Notes: generated by a model not told the origin, from the letters alone. 35,771 bases of DNA from GWB2-37-7 sp049684915 (GCA_049684915.1 JBAVGO010000161.1:1-35771), one strand, 5' to 3'. Counted from the first letter of the stretch, positions 1-8,472 are shown. Program-made: numbers and translations.

Positions 1-294
1 GATACCTTCAATCAAGAAGATATAGACAAGATTACTAATATGACAAAGGATTCTAAAGAAAATGAAATAGAGAAGGGAATTCATAAAGATACCTTAAGAA
101 GAGTTCGAATGTTTATGGTGAATAACAAAGAACGTTTTTTAACAAGCGAGGAAGTAGCTGAAAGCATGGGACTTTCTAAGGTAACTGTGAGACGTTACCT
201 GGAATTCCTTGTAGCAAATGATGTAGTGGAAACAAAAATAGAATATGGCTCAATAGGAAGACCATGTTACTTATATAGAAGCATTAGAGGATAG
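1..294 (+). CDS. CitB/DcuR-family response regulator, C-terminal part (5' end outside window)
   Basis: The reading frame is open from base 1 to a TAG at 292-294, so the receiver domain and true start lie outside the window. The visible 97 residues are the DNA-binding end of a CitT/DcuR/DctR-type response regulator. A basic helix (DTLRRVRMFM) leads into a winged HTH with TSEEVAESMGLSKVTVRRYLE, followed by the typical beta-wing ending IGRPCYLY. Regulators of this family work with Cache/PDC-sensor kinases that detect citrate, malate or fumarate outside the cell, and they activate neighbouring transporter genes. The malic enzyme and 2-hydroxycarboxylate symporter immediately downstream are the obvious targets; that link is inference. 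A strong hairpin overlaps the stop codon. Confidence 0.85.
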   Translation, partial: DTFNQEDIDKITNMTKDSKENEIEKGIHKDTLRRVRMFMVNNKERFLTSEEVAESMGLSKVTVRRYLEFLVANDVVETKIEYGSIGRPCYLYRSIRG

Positions 295-320
295 AGACCT
301 TCAAGTCTCTATCCTCTCTT
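287..320 (+). terminator. Intrinsic terminator of the response-regulator gene
   Basis: A 12-bp perfect stem (GAGGATAGAGAC at 287-298, GTCTCTATCCTC at 305-316) has a 6-nt CTTCAA loop and is followed by TCTTATTT. The left arm includes the stop codon of the response-regulator gene. Confidence 0.8.
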
Positions 321-331
321 ATTTATACTAT

Positions 332-366
332 AAATATATTGACAAAAAAACGTCAATATATTTTTT
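332..366 (+). terminator. Second A/T-rich hairpin: terminator or operator
   Basis: AAATATATTGAC (332-343) pairs with GTCAATATATTT (352-363) across an A-rich loop and runs into six T residues. It looks like a back-up terminator. It is also a good palindrome in the only promoter space available to the malic-enzyme operon, so a role as a regulator-binding site is possible. Confidence 0.5.
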
Positions 367-460
367 ATTTATCTAAGTATAATTAAAATTTCTTAATATT
401 CACCATAATAGTAAAGAGATATATCCTATTACTATAAGTTCACATGAAAGGATGGAAAAG

Positions 461-1633
461 ATGAATTACTTTGAAAAAAGTCTTATTCTACATGAGGAAA
501 ATGTTGGCAAAATTGAAGTTAAGTCAAAGGTTCCTGTAAAAGACAGGGAAGCCTTGAGCATTGCCTATACACCTGGAGTAGCGGAGCCATGCAAGAGGAT
601 TCACGCCAATGCTGATGATGTTTATAAGTATACCGCAAAAGGTAATCTTGTTGCCGTTGTTACTGATGGAACAGCTGTACTTGGACTGGGAGATATCGGT
701 CCGTTGGCTGCAATGCCTGTTATGGAGGGAAAAGCAGTATTATTTAAGGAATTCGCAAACATAGATGCATTTCCTATATGCCTTAACACCAAGAACGTTG
801 ATGAAATAGTACAAGCAGTTAAAATGATAGCCCCAACCTTTGGGGGAATCAACCTTGAGGATATCAGTGCACCGAGATGCTTTGAAATTGAAAAAAGACT
901 AAAGGAAGAGCTTGATATTCCTGTTTTCCACGATGATCAGCATGGTACAGCAATCGTTGTTAGTGCTGGAATTATTAATGCATTAAAGGTTGTTAATAAA
1001 AAGCTCCAAGACATTACAGTTGTCATCAATGGTGCTGGAGCCGCTGGAACATCAATTACTAAAATGCTTATCAACTTGGGTGTAAAGGATGTTATCGTTT
1101 GCGATAGAGACGGAATTATATATATAGGAGCATCAACAAACAATGAGGCAAAAGAAGCACTAGCACAAATAACAAACAAAAATGATAAAAAAGGCTTACT
1201 CAGTGATGCAATGGTTGGAGCTGATGTATTTATAGGTGTTTCTGCACCAAATGTCGTAAGTGAACAGATGATTGCAAGCATGGGCAAGGATTCAATCGTA
1301 TTTGCAATGGCTAATCCAACTCCTGAGATAATGCCTGATGCAGCTAAAAAAGCAGGCGCTAGAGTCATAGGTACAGGTCGTTCAGATTTTCCAAATCAAG
1401 TTAATAATGTATTAGCTTTTCCAGGCATATTCAGAGGTGCATTAGATGTTAGAGCTAAAGATATAAATGAAGAAATGAAAGTTGCAGCAGCCTATGCTAT
1501 TGCAGGAATAATCTCTGATGAAGAAGTAAATGAGGACTATATCATACCCGGTGCATTTGATAACAGAATAGTAGATAGCGTTTCTAAAGCAGTTGCTAAA
1601 GCAGCTCGGGAAACCGGGGTTGCTAGAGTATAA
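461..1633 (+). CDS. NAD(P)-dependent malic enzyme (short bacterial type)
   Basis: This enzyme oxidatively decarboxylates L-malate to pyruvate and CO2 with NAD(P)+ in the cytoplasm. At 390 aa it matches the short bacterial malic enzymes. Visible motifs are AYTPGVAEPC with the catalytic Tyr, LGLGDIGPLA with the metal/substrate-binding region, INLEDISAP, FHDDQHGTA, and a Rossmann nucleotide loop GAGAAG near residue 195. An ATG at 452 is in frame, but AAAGG sits directly against it. The ATG at 461 has AAAGGA 8 nt upstream and gives the usual N-terminus MNYFEKSL, so I chose it. It is followed 20 nt later by a 2-hydroxycarboxylate symporter, so the two genes form an operon for uptake and use of malate or a related acid. 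The cofactor preference cannot be read from the sequence. Confidence 0.93.
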   Translation: MNYFEKSLILHEENVGKIEVKSKVPVKDREALSIAYTPGVAEPCKRIHANADDVYKYTAKGNLVAVVTDGTAVLGLGDIGPLAAMPVMEGKAVLFKEFANIDAFPICLNTKNVDEIVQAVKMIAPTFGGINLEDISAPRCFEIEKRLKEELDIPVFHDDQHGTAIVVSAGIINALKVVNKKLQDITVVINGAGAAGTSITKMLINLGVKDVIVCDRDGIIYIGASTNNEAKEALAQITNKNDKKGLLSDAMVGADVFIGVSAPNVVSEQMIASMGKDSIVFAMANPTPEIMPDAAKKAGARVIGTGRSDFPNQVNNVLAFPGIFRGALDVRAKDINEEMKVAAAYAIAGIISDEEVNEDYIIPGAFDNRIVDSVSKAVAKAARETGVARV

Positions 1634-1653
1634 AAAAATAAGGAGGTTCATTC

Positions 1654-2940
1654 ATGGAAACAACAGCTAAAAAGGGTTATAGAATCATGGGTCTCTCACT
1701 TCCTGTATTCGCAATTATTTCTATTGTAGTTTTGTTGGGGACTTACCTAAAAGTGCTACCCGAAGGCATGATTGGTGCTTTTGCATTGATGCTTGTACTG
1801 GGAGCAATATTTACAGAAATAGGTAATCATTTACCTATTGTCAAGTCTTACCTTGGAGGCGGACCTATTATCGTAATTTTTGGCTCCGCTGCTTTAGTGA
1901 CATATAATGCATTACCTAAGGAAGCTGTTGATATTATGACAACCTTTATGAAGGGTGGCGGATTCTTAGATTTCTATATTGCAGCCCTCATTACAGGTAG
2001 TATCCTTGGTATGAACAGAACTCTATTGATCAAGGCGTCAATAAGGTACCTGCCTGCCATCCTAGGCGGTGTTATAGCAGCATTAGGTCTAGTTGCTCTT
2101 GGAGGCGCTCTTATGGGTTATGGTGCAAAAGAAGCAATCCTTTATATCGGTATACCTATCATGGGTGGTGGAATGGGAGCTGGAGCAGTTCCGCTTGCTA
2201 AGATTTTCGGTTCAACATTAGCAAAGGACCCTGCAGAAATGCTTTCAATAATGGTTCCTGCGGTTGCACTTGGAAACGCACTAGCAATCATTGCTGCAGG
2301 ATTACTCGACAGATTGGGCAAATCCAAGAAGTCACTTACTGGCAACGGCGAGTTAATGGTAATCAAGGATGATTCAGCTACTATAGAAGAAGTAAAAGCT
2401 GGTATTGATTATAAAATGATGGGTATCGGTTTACTTGTTTCATTAGCATTCTTTGTTTGGGGTTCAATTATTGGAGAGCTAGTACCAGCTGTTCATCCAT
2501 ATGCATGGATGATAATAACAGTTGCTATTGTTAAGGTATTAGGTCTCATACCTAGTAAATATGAAGAAGGCGCTTTCCAATGGTTCCAGTTTGTAATGAC
2601 AAACCTTACAGGCGTGCTTCTTGTTGGTATCGGTGTTGCATATACTAATCTTTCACAAGTAATTGATGCATTCTCATTACAATATATAATCCTAGTAGGC
2701 TTAACTGTATTAGGTGCTTTACTTGGAGCAGGCTTTGTTGGAAAACTAGTTGGCTTCTTCCCTATTGAATCTGCTATTACTGCAGGTCTTTGTATGGCAA
2801 ACATGGGTGGAACTGGGGACGTTGCTGTTCTATCTGCTGCTAACCGTATGAAGCTAATGCCTTTTGCACAGATTTCCTCTCGTATAGGTGGTGCCTTTAT
2901 ACTCATACTAGCAAGTGCCTTATTGGGATTGTTCCTGTAG
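1654..2940 (+). CDS. 2-hydroxycarboxylate transporter (CitS/MaeN/CimH family)
   Basis: This is a 428-aa polytopic membrane protein of the 2HCT family, which imports citrate, malate or similar 2-hydroxy acids with Na+ or H+, or exchanges them for lactate. The two inverted family repeats each carry a re-entrant loop with a GGxG-type motif: GGGMGAGAVPL near residue 170 and NMGGTGDVAVL near residue 385. Close to the C-terminus is SSRIGG, whose Arg corresponds to the conserved substrate-binding region of CitS. The length is normal. AAGGAGG lies 7 nt before the ATG. Pairing with malic enzyme favours malate as substrate. No citrate lyase genes are in the window, which argues against citrate fermentation at this locus. 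Exact substrate and coupling ion are inference. Confidence 0.92.
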   Translation: METTAKKGYRIMGLSLPVFAIISIVVLLGTYLKVLPEGMIGAFALMLVLGAIFTEIGNHLPIVKSYLGGGPIIVIFGSAALVTYNALPKEAVDIMTTFMKGGGFLDFYIAALITGSILGMNRTLLIKASIRYLPAILGGVIAALGLVALGGALMGYGAKEAILYIGIPIMGGGMGAGAVPLAKIFGSTLAKDPAEMLSIMVPAVALGNALAIIAAGLLDRLGKSKKSLTGNGELMVIKDDSATIEEVKAGIDYKMMGIGLLVSLAFFVWGSIIGELVPAVHPYAWMIITVAIVKVLGLIPSKYEEGAFQWFQFVMTNLTGVLLVGIGVAYTNLSQVIDAFSLQYIILVGLTVLGALLGAGFVGKLVGFFPIESAITAGLCMANMGGTGDVAVLSAANRMKLMPFAQISSRIGGAFILILASALLGLFL

Positions 2941-2966
2941 ATATTAATTAGAAAGAACACATACTA

Positions 2967-2998
2967 GAAAGGCTGTCCTGCAAAGGATAGCCTTTTAC
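2967..2998 (+). terminator. Intrinsic terminator after the symporter gene
   Basis: AAAGGCTGTCC pairs with GGATAGCCTTT (one G-U pair) around a short loop and ends in TTTT. It separates the malic enzyme-symporter operon from the LeuCD-like pair. Confidence 0.75.
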
Positions 2999-3032
2999 AA
3001 ACAGTATAAAATAAAAGGAGGAGAATTCATAT

Positions 3033-4286
3033 ATGCATGCTATAGAGAAGATCCTAGCCAAAGCAGCTGGTGTAACCTCTATTACTACTGGAGAGATACT
3101 CAACTGCAAAGTAGATTTGGCAGGTATTAACGATTTATATTTACAAACTATTCGTTCCTTTTATGAAATGGGTGGTAAAAAAGTATATGATCCTAAAAAG
3201 CTAGTTGTTTTCTTAGATCACTATGCCCCTGCTTCCTCAATCGCACAAGCAGATAATCAAAAACAGTTCCGCGAGTTTTGCTGGGATCAAGGGATTGACC
3301 TTCTCATGGATATAGATCAGGGGGTTTGTCATCAAATTATTGCAGACAAAGGATTGGCACATCCAGGAATGGTTGTAGTGGTAACTGATTCACATACCAC
3401 AACCCATGGTGCTTTCGGTGCCTTTGGTACTGGAGTCGGTGCGACTGACTTAGCTATTATAATGATGACAGGACAGCTTTGGTTCAGAGTTCCAGAAATA
3501 ATCCGTATCAACCTTGAGGGCAAAATTCCAAAGGGAGTGTATGCCAAAGACATCATATTGGACATCATCGGCAAAGTTGGAGCCGACTATGCAGTATATA
3601 AAGCTGTAGAGATTGCAGGACCCGTCCTCAAAGAACTTAGTATCGGAGATCGGATGACCATCTGTAATATGACAACTGAAATGGGTGCAAAAACCTGCTA
3701 TATTCAACCAGACGAAATTACACTAGACTATCTAAAGGAGAAGGTTACTCAAGAGTATGAGATATTCACTACTGACCCTGGTTATCAATACACTGCTGAT
3801 TTGACTTTTGATGTATCAGATTTAAAACCTCAAATTGCCGCTCCTCACAGTGTGGACAATGTTAGCTCTATTACTCAATTTATCGGTACACCTATTAACC
3901 AAGCTTATCTCGGAAGCTGCACAAATGGACGTGTGGAAGACTTAGCAATCGCTGCACAGATTTTAAAGGGCAAAAAAATACATTCACATACACGTTTTAT
4001 AATTGTACCTGCCTCCAAAAATGTGCTTCTTGAATCAATTAACAAAGGATATGTACAGACACTTATAGAAGCTGGTGCTACTTTTGTTACACCAGGCTGT
4101 GCATCTTGTCTTGGAACACACGAAGGGCTGCTTGCACCAGGAGAAACATGTATCACAGCAACAAACCGAAACTTCCCTGGACGTATGGGCAGCAACAAGG
4201 CTAATATCTACCTCGGCTCGCCTGCTGCTGTCGCTGCTGCAGCTTTAGAAGGTAAAATTGTAGATCCATCTGAATATTTGGATTAG
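3033..4286 (+). CDS. LeuC/DmdA-type hydro-lyase, large [4Fe-4S] subunit
   Basis: This is the large subunit of an aconitase-superfamily hydro-lyase that isomerises or (de)hydrates a malate-type acid. The three Fe-S cysteines are present: C296 in GSCTNGR, and C356 and C359 in TPGCASCLG. The active-site TDSHTTTHGAFGAFGTGVG is intact. The length of 417 aa fits the split archaeal/clostridial LeuC-HacA-DmdA branch, not the 465-aa proteobacterial LeuC. AAAGGAGG precedes the ATG. It forms a two-gene operon with the small subunit 14 nt downstream. No leuA or leuB is nearby, and malate genes lie upstream. A catabolic role, such as 2,3-dimethylmalate, citraconate or maleate hydration, is therefore as likely as isopropylmalate isomerisation. 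The substrate is unresolved. Confidence 0.85.
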   Translation: MHAIEKILAKAAGVTSITTGEILNCKVDLAGINDLYLQTIRSFYEMGGKKVYDPKKLVVFLDHYAPASSIAQADNQKQFREFCWDQGIDLLMDIDQGVCHQIIADKGLAHPGMVVVVTDSHTTTHGAFGAFGTGVGATDLAIIMMTGQLWFRVPEIIRINLEGKIPKGVYAKDIILDIIGKVGADYAVYKAVEIAGPVLKELSIGDRMTICNMTTEMGAKTCYIQPDEITLDYLKEKVTQEYEIFTTDPGYQYTADLTFDVSDLKPQIAAPHSVDNVSSITQFIGTPINQAYLGSCTNGRVEDLAIAAQILKGKKIHSHTRFIIVPASKNVLLESINKGYVQTLIEAGATFVTPGCASCLGTHEGLLAPGETCITATNRNFPGRMGSNKANIYLGSPAAVAAAALEGKIVDPSEYLD

Positions 4287-4300
4287 GGGAGGATTAGGAT

Positions 4301-4819
4301 ATGGAAAAGACATTAAAAGGAAAAGCATTTGTTTTTGGAGCAAATATAGATACTGATCAAATTTACCCCGGACGTTTTCTAGATATTACTGATCCAGAAG
4401 ATGTTGGAAAACATGCCATGGAAGGAGCTGACCCTGACTTTCGTCAAGAATTTAAGTCAGGCGATATCATTGTTGCTTCTACTAATTTTGGATGTGGCTC
4501 AAGTCGTGAACACGCAGCTGTAACCTTAAAAGCAATAGGCGTCGGCGCTGTATTGGCCGATTCCTTTGGAAGAATTTTTTATCGCAATGCAATTAACTTA
4601 GGAATTCCATTGATAGTATGTCCAGGCATCGCTGATTCAGTTAAAAACGATGATGTACTAACAGTAGATATCACTGAGGGCAAAGTGATTAATGAGACTA
4701 CTGGAGCTATCATAGCGGCACAGCCCTTAGCTGGCTATGCCATGAATATTCTTGAGAATGGTGGTATTAAGCCCTTGATTAAAAGTCAATTCGAACATAC
4801 AGACAGCACCTCTCAGTAA
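4301..4819 (+). CDS. LeuD/DmdB-type hydro-lyase, small subunit
   Basis: This is the small (swivelling) subunit partner of the preceding large subunit, 172 aa, cytoplasmic. It shows the family core FGCGSSREHA, which binds the substrate carboxylate, and SFGRIFYRNAINLG. The substrate-selecting loop near residues 22-30 reads DTDQIYPGRFLD. In characterised isopropylmalate isomerases and homoaconitases of this branch the loop typically reads YLRM- or YLRT-like (family knowledge). YPGRFL therefore points to a DmdB-like enzyme with a different substrate, but this is not proof. GGGGAGGATT lies just ahead of the ATG. The operon ends at a strong hairpin at 4838-4870. Confidence 0.85.
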   Translation: MEKTLKGKAFVFGANIDTDQIYPGRFLDITDPEDVGKHAMEGADPDFRQEFKSGDIIVASTNFGCGSSREHAAVTLKAIGVGAVLADSFGRIFYRNAINLGIPLIVCPGIADSVKNDDVLTVDITEGKVINETTGAIIAAQPLAGYAMNILENGGIKPLIKSQFEHTDSTSQ

Positions 4820-4837
4820 ATATTCGCCTTATGATTA

Positions 4838-4870
4838 TAGCAAAAGCCCCATTGATAGGGGCTTCTGCTA
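4838..4870. terminator. Bidirectional terminator between convergent genes
   Basis: TAGCAAAAGCCCC (4838-4850) pairs with GGGGCTTCTGCTA (4858-4870) with one mismatch and a 7-nt loop. It lies between the ends of the small hydro-lyase subunit gene (+) and the alcohol dehydrogenase gene (-), so it can serve both. The T-tracts are weak on both sides. Confidence 0.65.
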
Positions 4871-4914
4871 TTAGCTTCTCATAATCTCTTTTATTAGTTT
4901 CAATCTAGCCTAAT

Positions 4915-6084
4915 TTAGTTGTTAACCGTACTCGTATTCATAAGTTTCAAATATATATTTCTAATATCTTCTTTTGACATAACTTTAGGATTATTGTCTA
5001 AAAGTCTTTTAACCTCAAATGCACTATTTACCAAGCTATCCAAATTTGGGTAATCTACACCATATTTAGATAGGTCTGATGGAATTCCAAGGTATTTTAC
5101 AAGATCAAATATTTCTAATATTACTTCTTCGCTTATTTCCTTTTCTGTTTTACCTGATACATCTATTCCCATTACGATTGCAATTTTGACTAGTTTGTCT
5201 AAAATAGCATCCGCATTATATTCCATTACATAAGGAAGAAGCATTGCATTTGAAACACCATGGGGAATTCTGTACGTTCCCCCCAAAGGATATGACAATG
5301 CATGTACCGCAACTGTACTTGCCGATGCAATAGCTAGTCCTCCATAGAATGCTGCCAAAAGCATGTTCCCTCTTGCCTCTACATTTTTACCATTGTCATA
5401 TGCTGCTTTAATATTCTGAGTAATAAGTTCAATTGCTTTTAATGCATATAAATCTGAAAATGGGTTTGCTTTTTTGGATATGAAACATTCTATTGCATGA
5501 CAGAAAGCATCCAATCCCGTTGCTGCAGTGATTGAAGGAGGCAGTTTCAATGTCATATCAGGATCAAGAATCACGTAGTCTGATATAAAACAAGTAGACA
5601 CTATACCTACCTTTAATTTTTTTTCTGGCACCAAAACAATTGCATTCGGTGTAACTTCGGCCCCGGTTCCCGCAGAAGTAGGTACCGAAATAAAAGGAAC
5701 TCCTTTTCTTGTAATTAGTTTTGAATTTAATATGTCTGACAAATACTCTTCATTTTTCAAAAGTGAAGCTACAATTTTTGTTGTATCAATTACACTTCCT
5801 CCGCCTATTGCTATAATCAAATCTGAGTTGAAATTTTTTAACTCATTATATATTTTAATAACCTGATTTTTTTCAGGCTCTGGTGGAACATCCTTTATTA
5901 TATTTATATTGAAATCCCTTAAGGTATCTAGTATTTTATCTACAATTCCTGTTTCAAATACGCCTCTATCAGTAAGAATTGAGACATTTTTGACTTTATT
6001 TTCCTTCAATATATCATATATCAGGTTTATAGAACCTAAACCTGATATTACTCTTTTGGGAAAATTTATTGTATAAGTCTGCAT
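4915..6084 (-). CDS. Iron-containing alcohol dehydrogenase (group III)
   Basis: This is a 389-aa NAD(P)-dependent oxidoreductase of the Fe-ADH family. The nucleotide-binding GGGSVID lies near residue 95. All four metal ligands are present: D192 and H196 in DAFCHAIE, H261 in HALSYPLGG, and H275 in RIPHG. The family covers butanol dehydrogenases, 1,2-propanediol oxidoreductase, 4-hydroxybutyrate dehydrogenase and several sugar-acid reductases, so the substrate is not readable. It is the last gene of the sigma-54-linked catabolic cluster, 29 nt after the pdxA-like gene. In that context it may interconvert an oxo acid or aldehyde and the four-carbon hydroxy acid that the kinase uses (inference). 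Confidence 0.9.
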   Translation of the reverse strand: MQTYTINFPKRVISGLGSINLIYDILKENKVKNVSILTDRGVFETGIVDKILDTLRDFNINIIKDVPPEPEKNQVIKIYNELKNFNSDLIIAIGGGSVIDTTKIVASLLKNEEYLSDILNSKLITRKGVPFISVPTSAGTGAEVTPNAIVLVPEKKLKVGIVSTCFISDYVILDPDMTLKLPPSITAATGLDAFCHAIECFISKKANPFSDLYALKAIELITQNIKAAYDNGKNVEARGNMLLAAFYGGLAIASASTVAVHALSYPLGGTYRIPHGVSNAMLLPYVMEYNADAILDKLVKIAIVMGIDVSGKTEKEISEEVILEIFDLVKYLGIPSDLSKYGVDYPNLDSLVNSAFEVKRLLDNNPKVMSKEDIRNIYLKLMNTSTVNN

Positions 6085-6113
6085 AATATATCGCCGCCCT
6101 TATAAAACCAAAT

Positions 6114-7139
6114 TTATTTTCTTGTATTAGACATTTTTGCAGCCAGGATTATTGAGTCAACCATACTTTGATGATTCGCAATACCTTTGCCTGCGATTTC
6201 AAAAGCAACTCCATGATCTACTGAGGTTCTTATGATAGGAAGTCCCAAAGTAACATTTACGCCAGACATAGCTCCCATGTGACCTGTTTCACTATCAAAT
6301 TTAAAGCCTGCCAGCTTCATTGGTATATGTCCCTGATCATGATACATTGCTACAACAACATCAAATTGTTTACCCATCATCTTTGAAAAAACTGTGTCTG
6401 GAGGAACCGGTCCTTGTACCAAGATTCCCTCCAATTTTGCTTCTTCTATCGCAGGGATTATCTTTGTAATTTCTTCATCTCCAAACAAGCCATCCTCTCC
6501 TGAGTGTGGATTATATCCTGCAACAGCTATCTTAGGATTTTCTATTCCTATTTCCTTTACTGCATTATTGGTTAATTTTATTACCTCTAGCACTCTTTCC
6601 TTTGTTATTTTTTCTGATACAGCTTTCATAGGAACGTGAGTTGTTACATGGGATACTCTCATATGTTTATCTGTAAGCATCATGCAAACACTTTTAGTAT
6701 TTGTTAAATCGGCAAATATTTCTGTATGTCCTGCATAGTGAAAGCCCGCCATATTTATAGCTTTTTTATGGATAGGCCCAGTAGTAACAGCATCTATTTC
6801 GTTTTTCAATGCAAGTTCTATTGCTTTTTTGATATATTCAAAGCTTGCCTTTCCACCTTCTATAGTAACTTCTCCATAACTATATTTGCTTACTCCCATT
6901 ACATCTATAACATCTACAGTTCCAAATTTATATAATCCTTCTTTTGGGTTTTCTATCGTATTTACATTCAATTTCAAATTTGTTGATTTAATAGTGTCTT
7001 TTATGATTTTTGTATCTGCTATAACCAGCGGCCTACATATATTATATATTTCAATATTGTTTAATGCTTTTACAGTTATCTCAGCGCCTATTCCAAAAGG
7101 ATCTCCTATCGTAATTGCTATAATAGGGTTTCTTCTCAA
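6114..7139 (-). CDS. pdxA2: PdxA2-type 4-phosphoerythronate/4-phosphothreonate dehydrogenase
   Basis: This is a PdxA-family metal- and NAD-dependent oxidative decarboxylase. Family motifs run in order: AITIGDPFGIGAEI at the N-terminus, AGHTEIFADL, HVTTHVPM, and YHDQGHIPMK with the divalent-metal histidines. A GTG at 7148 is in frame, but it lies inside the ribosome binding site AAGGAGG (7148-7154). The TTG at 7139 is 8 nt from that site, so I use it, giving 341 aa. PdxA proper makes pyridoxal phosphate. PdxA homologues beside a DUF1537 kinase act on 4-phospho-D-threonate or -erythronate to give dihydroxyacetone phosphate and CO2. The kinase gene directly upstream supports the PdxA2 role, and no other vitamin B6 genes are present. 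Confidence 0.87.
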   Translation of the reverse strand: MRRNPIIAITIGDPFGIGAEITVKALNNIEIYNICRPLVIADTKIIKDTIKSTNLKLNVNTIENPKEGLYKFGTVDVIDVMGVSKYSYGEVTIEGGKASFEYIKKAIELALKNEIDAVTTGPIHKKAINMAGFHYAGHTEIFADLTNTKSVCMMLTDKHMRVSHVTTHVPMKAVSEKITKERVLEVIKLTNNAVKEIGIENPKIAVAGYNPHSGEDGLFGDEEITKIIPAIEEAKLEGILVQGPVPPDTVFSKMMGKQFDVVVAMYHDQGHIPMKLAGFKFDSETGHMGAMSGVNVTLGLPIIRTSVDHGVAFEIAGKGIANHQSMVDSIILAAKMSNTRK

Positions 7140-7183
7140 ATGACACACCTCCTTCTAACGATTAAAAATTTCTAGTTTAAATT

Positions 7184-7227
7184 ATATAATCAAGCAATAC
7201 AGAAATATCTGTACTACTTGATTATAT
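7184..7227 (-). other. Intercistronic hairpin between kinase and pdxA2 genes
   Basis: ATATAATCAAG (7184-7194) pairs with CTTGATTATAT (7217-7227), and an inner ACAGA/TCTGT stem extends it. It sits in the only sizeable gap of the catabolic operon, right after the kinase stop. No T-run follows, so it is more likely an mRNA processing or stability element than a terminator. Confidence 0.45.
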
Positions 7228-7230
7228 TTT

Positions 7231-8460
7231 TTATATTGATCGTATTTTCTGAACTAATCTAAAATACTCCAATATTGTTTCAAAAACTTCTGGTTCTCCG
7301 AATCCACCTGATTTTGTAGCTGCAATCATTTCATCACATTCCCCACCGATAAGTCGCCCAACAGGTATTCCCGTAACAATCTCATCTAATAGAGATATCT
7401 CTTTTGCTCCAAGACATTTAAATAAATGTAACGCTGTTTGCCCGCCCGTTGCAATTATACTGTTAAATTTATAGGTTTGGATTAGCCTCTTTGACAATAA
7501 TCCGAGGAAATTCATTATATAGCTGCTATCTTTTATGTTTGGCTCTTTATGCTTGTCCAATACCCCTATACCAATTAAACTTATATTTGATTTCGTTTTT
7601 AATCCTTTTTCCAAGTGTTCAAACATTTTTTCAATTTCATAGTTTGGTTTTAGGATTATATTATCGATATCCAAATATATAATAAATGCATTCTCGTTTT
7701 TTGAAATATACTCCATTTGTTCATAATTAATCTTGTTGTATGATCCTGAAACTAATAGAGTCAAATTCATAGTTGTTTTCTCTTGTTCCTCTTCAAAATT
7801 TGACCATATCGAAGATAAATATTCTGCTATACCTGATGACCCCACCAATATAGCGTTTTGGGAAACCATTTTAAAGGCTTCTGAAAGCTTCCTCAAATCA
7901 TCTTCAGTTTCTGTATCAAATGATATAATATTTACACCAGCTTTATATAGCTCATTGATTAAGGAGAATATTTCATCTTTCGATTTTCTAACCTCATCAA
8001 GTTTTATTATTTCTACCCTTTTATTTGATGTTTCTTCAATTATTTGTTTTACATTCTTTTTTTCTGTACAACTTGCTATATTAAGGTATCCGTCTATAAT
8101 TGTTCTACCTAATGCTGGTATTGCTGGCACAACCAATGCTAAATCACTTTTTAGTGCATCCATTACAGCATCTATTTCAGCACCCACATTCCCACGAAGT
8201 ACAGAATCAATTTTTTTATAAATATTATTATAGTTCTTTTCCCTTAATTCTTTTGCAATACTAAAGACTGTTGAATATGCCGTATCTCGTGAACACTCTC
8301 TTGTGTCACTGTTTACAGAAAGTATATTGTTCCTTTTTATATTATTATTTAAATCTTTATGATCAATAATAACCTTCACTTTATAACCATCGCGACAAAA
8401 CTTTACTGCAGTATCACTCGCTCCTGTAAGATCATCTGCAATTATTGAAAAATACTTCAT
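7231..8460 (-). CDS. Four-carbon acid sugar kinase (DUF1537; DtnK/OtnK/LtnK type)
   Basis: This is an ATP-dependent kinase that phosphorylates the 4-hydroxyl of a tetronic acid such as threonate or erythronate. The N-terminal hallmark IADDLTGASD is at residues 7-16. The C-terminal nucleotide-binding region has ATGGQT and the family ending TKSGGFGEPE. At 409 aa it is full length. The ATG at 8460 has AGGGAG 7 nt upstream. A TTG one codon earlier is closer to the ribosome binding site and less likely. It lies 12 nt after the class-V PLP enzyme gene. Members of this family pair with PdxA2 or with a class-II aldolase; here the partner is PdxA2, so the route should end in dihydroxyacetone phosphate. 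The stereochemistry of the acid cannot be told. Confidence 0.88.
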   Translation of the reverse strand: MKYFSIIADDLTGASDTAVKFCRDGYKVKVIIDHKDLNNNIKRNNILSVNSDTRECSRDTAYSTVFSIAKELREKNYNNIYKKIDSVLRGNVGAEIDAVMDALKSDLALVVPAIPALGRTIIDGYLNIASCTEKKNVKQIIEETSNKRVEIIKLDEVRKSKDEIFSLINELYKAGVNIISFDTETEDDLRKLSEAFKMVSQNAILVGSSGIAEYLSSIWSNFEEEQEKTTMNLTLLVSGSYNKINYEQMEYISKNENAFIIYLDIDNIILKPNYEIEKMFEHLEKGLKTKSNISLIGIGVLDKHKEPNIKDSSYIMNFLGLLSKRLIQTYKFNSIIATGGQTALHLFKCLGAKEISLLDEIVTGIPVGRLIGGECDEMIAATKSGGFGEPEVFETILEYFRLVQKIRSI

Positions 8461-8472
8461 CAAACCTCTCCC

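Noticed and set aside
3033..4819. Leucine biosynthesis leuCD called with certainty
   Set aside because: No leuA/leuB nearby and an atypical small-subunit loop. The broader LeuCD/DmdAB label is kept.
6114..7139. PdxA of pyridoxal phosphate biosynthesis
   Set aside because: The gene lies in an operon with a DUF1537 kinase and a symporter under sigma-54 control, and no other B6 genes are present. PdxA2 is more likely, though the family alone cannot exclude PdxA.
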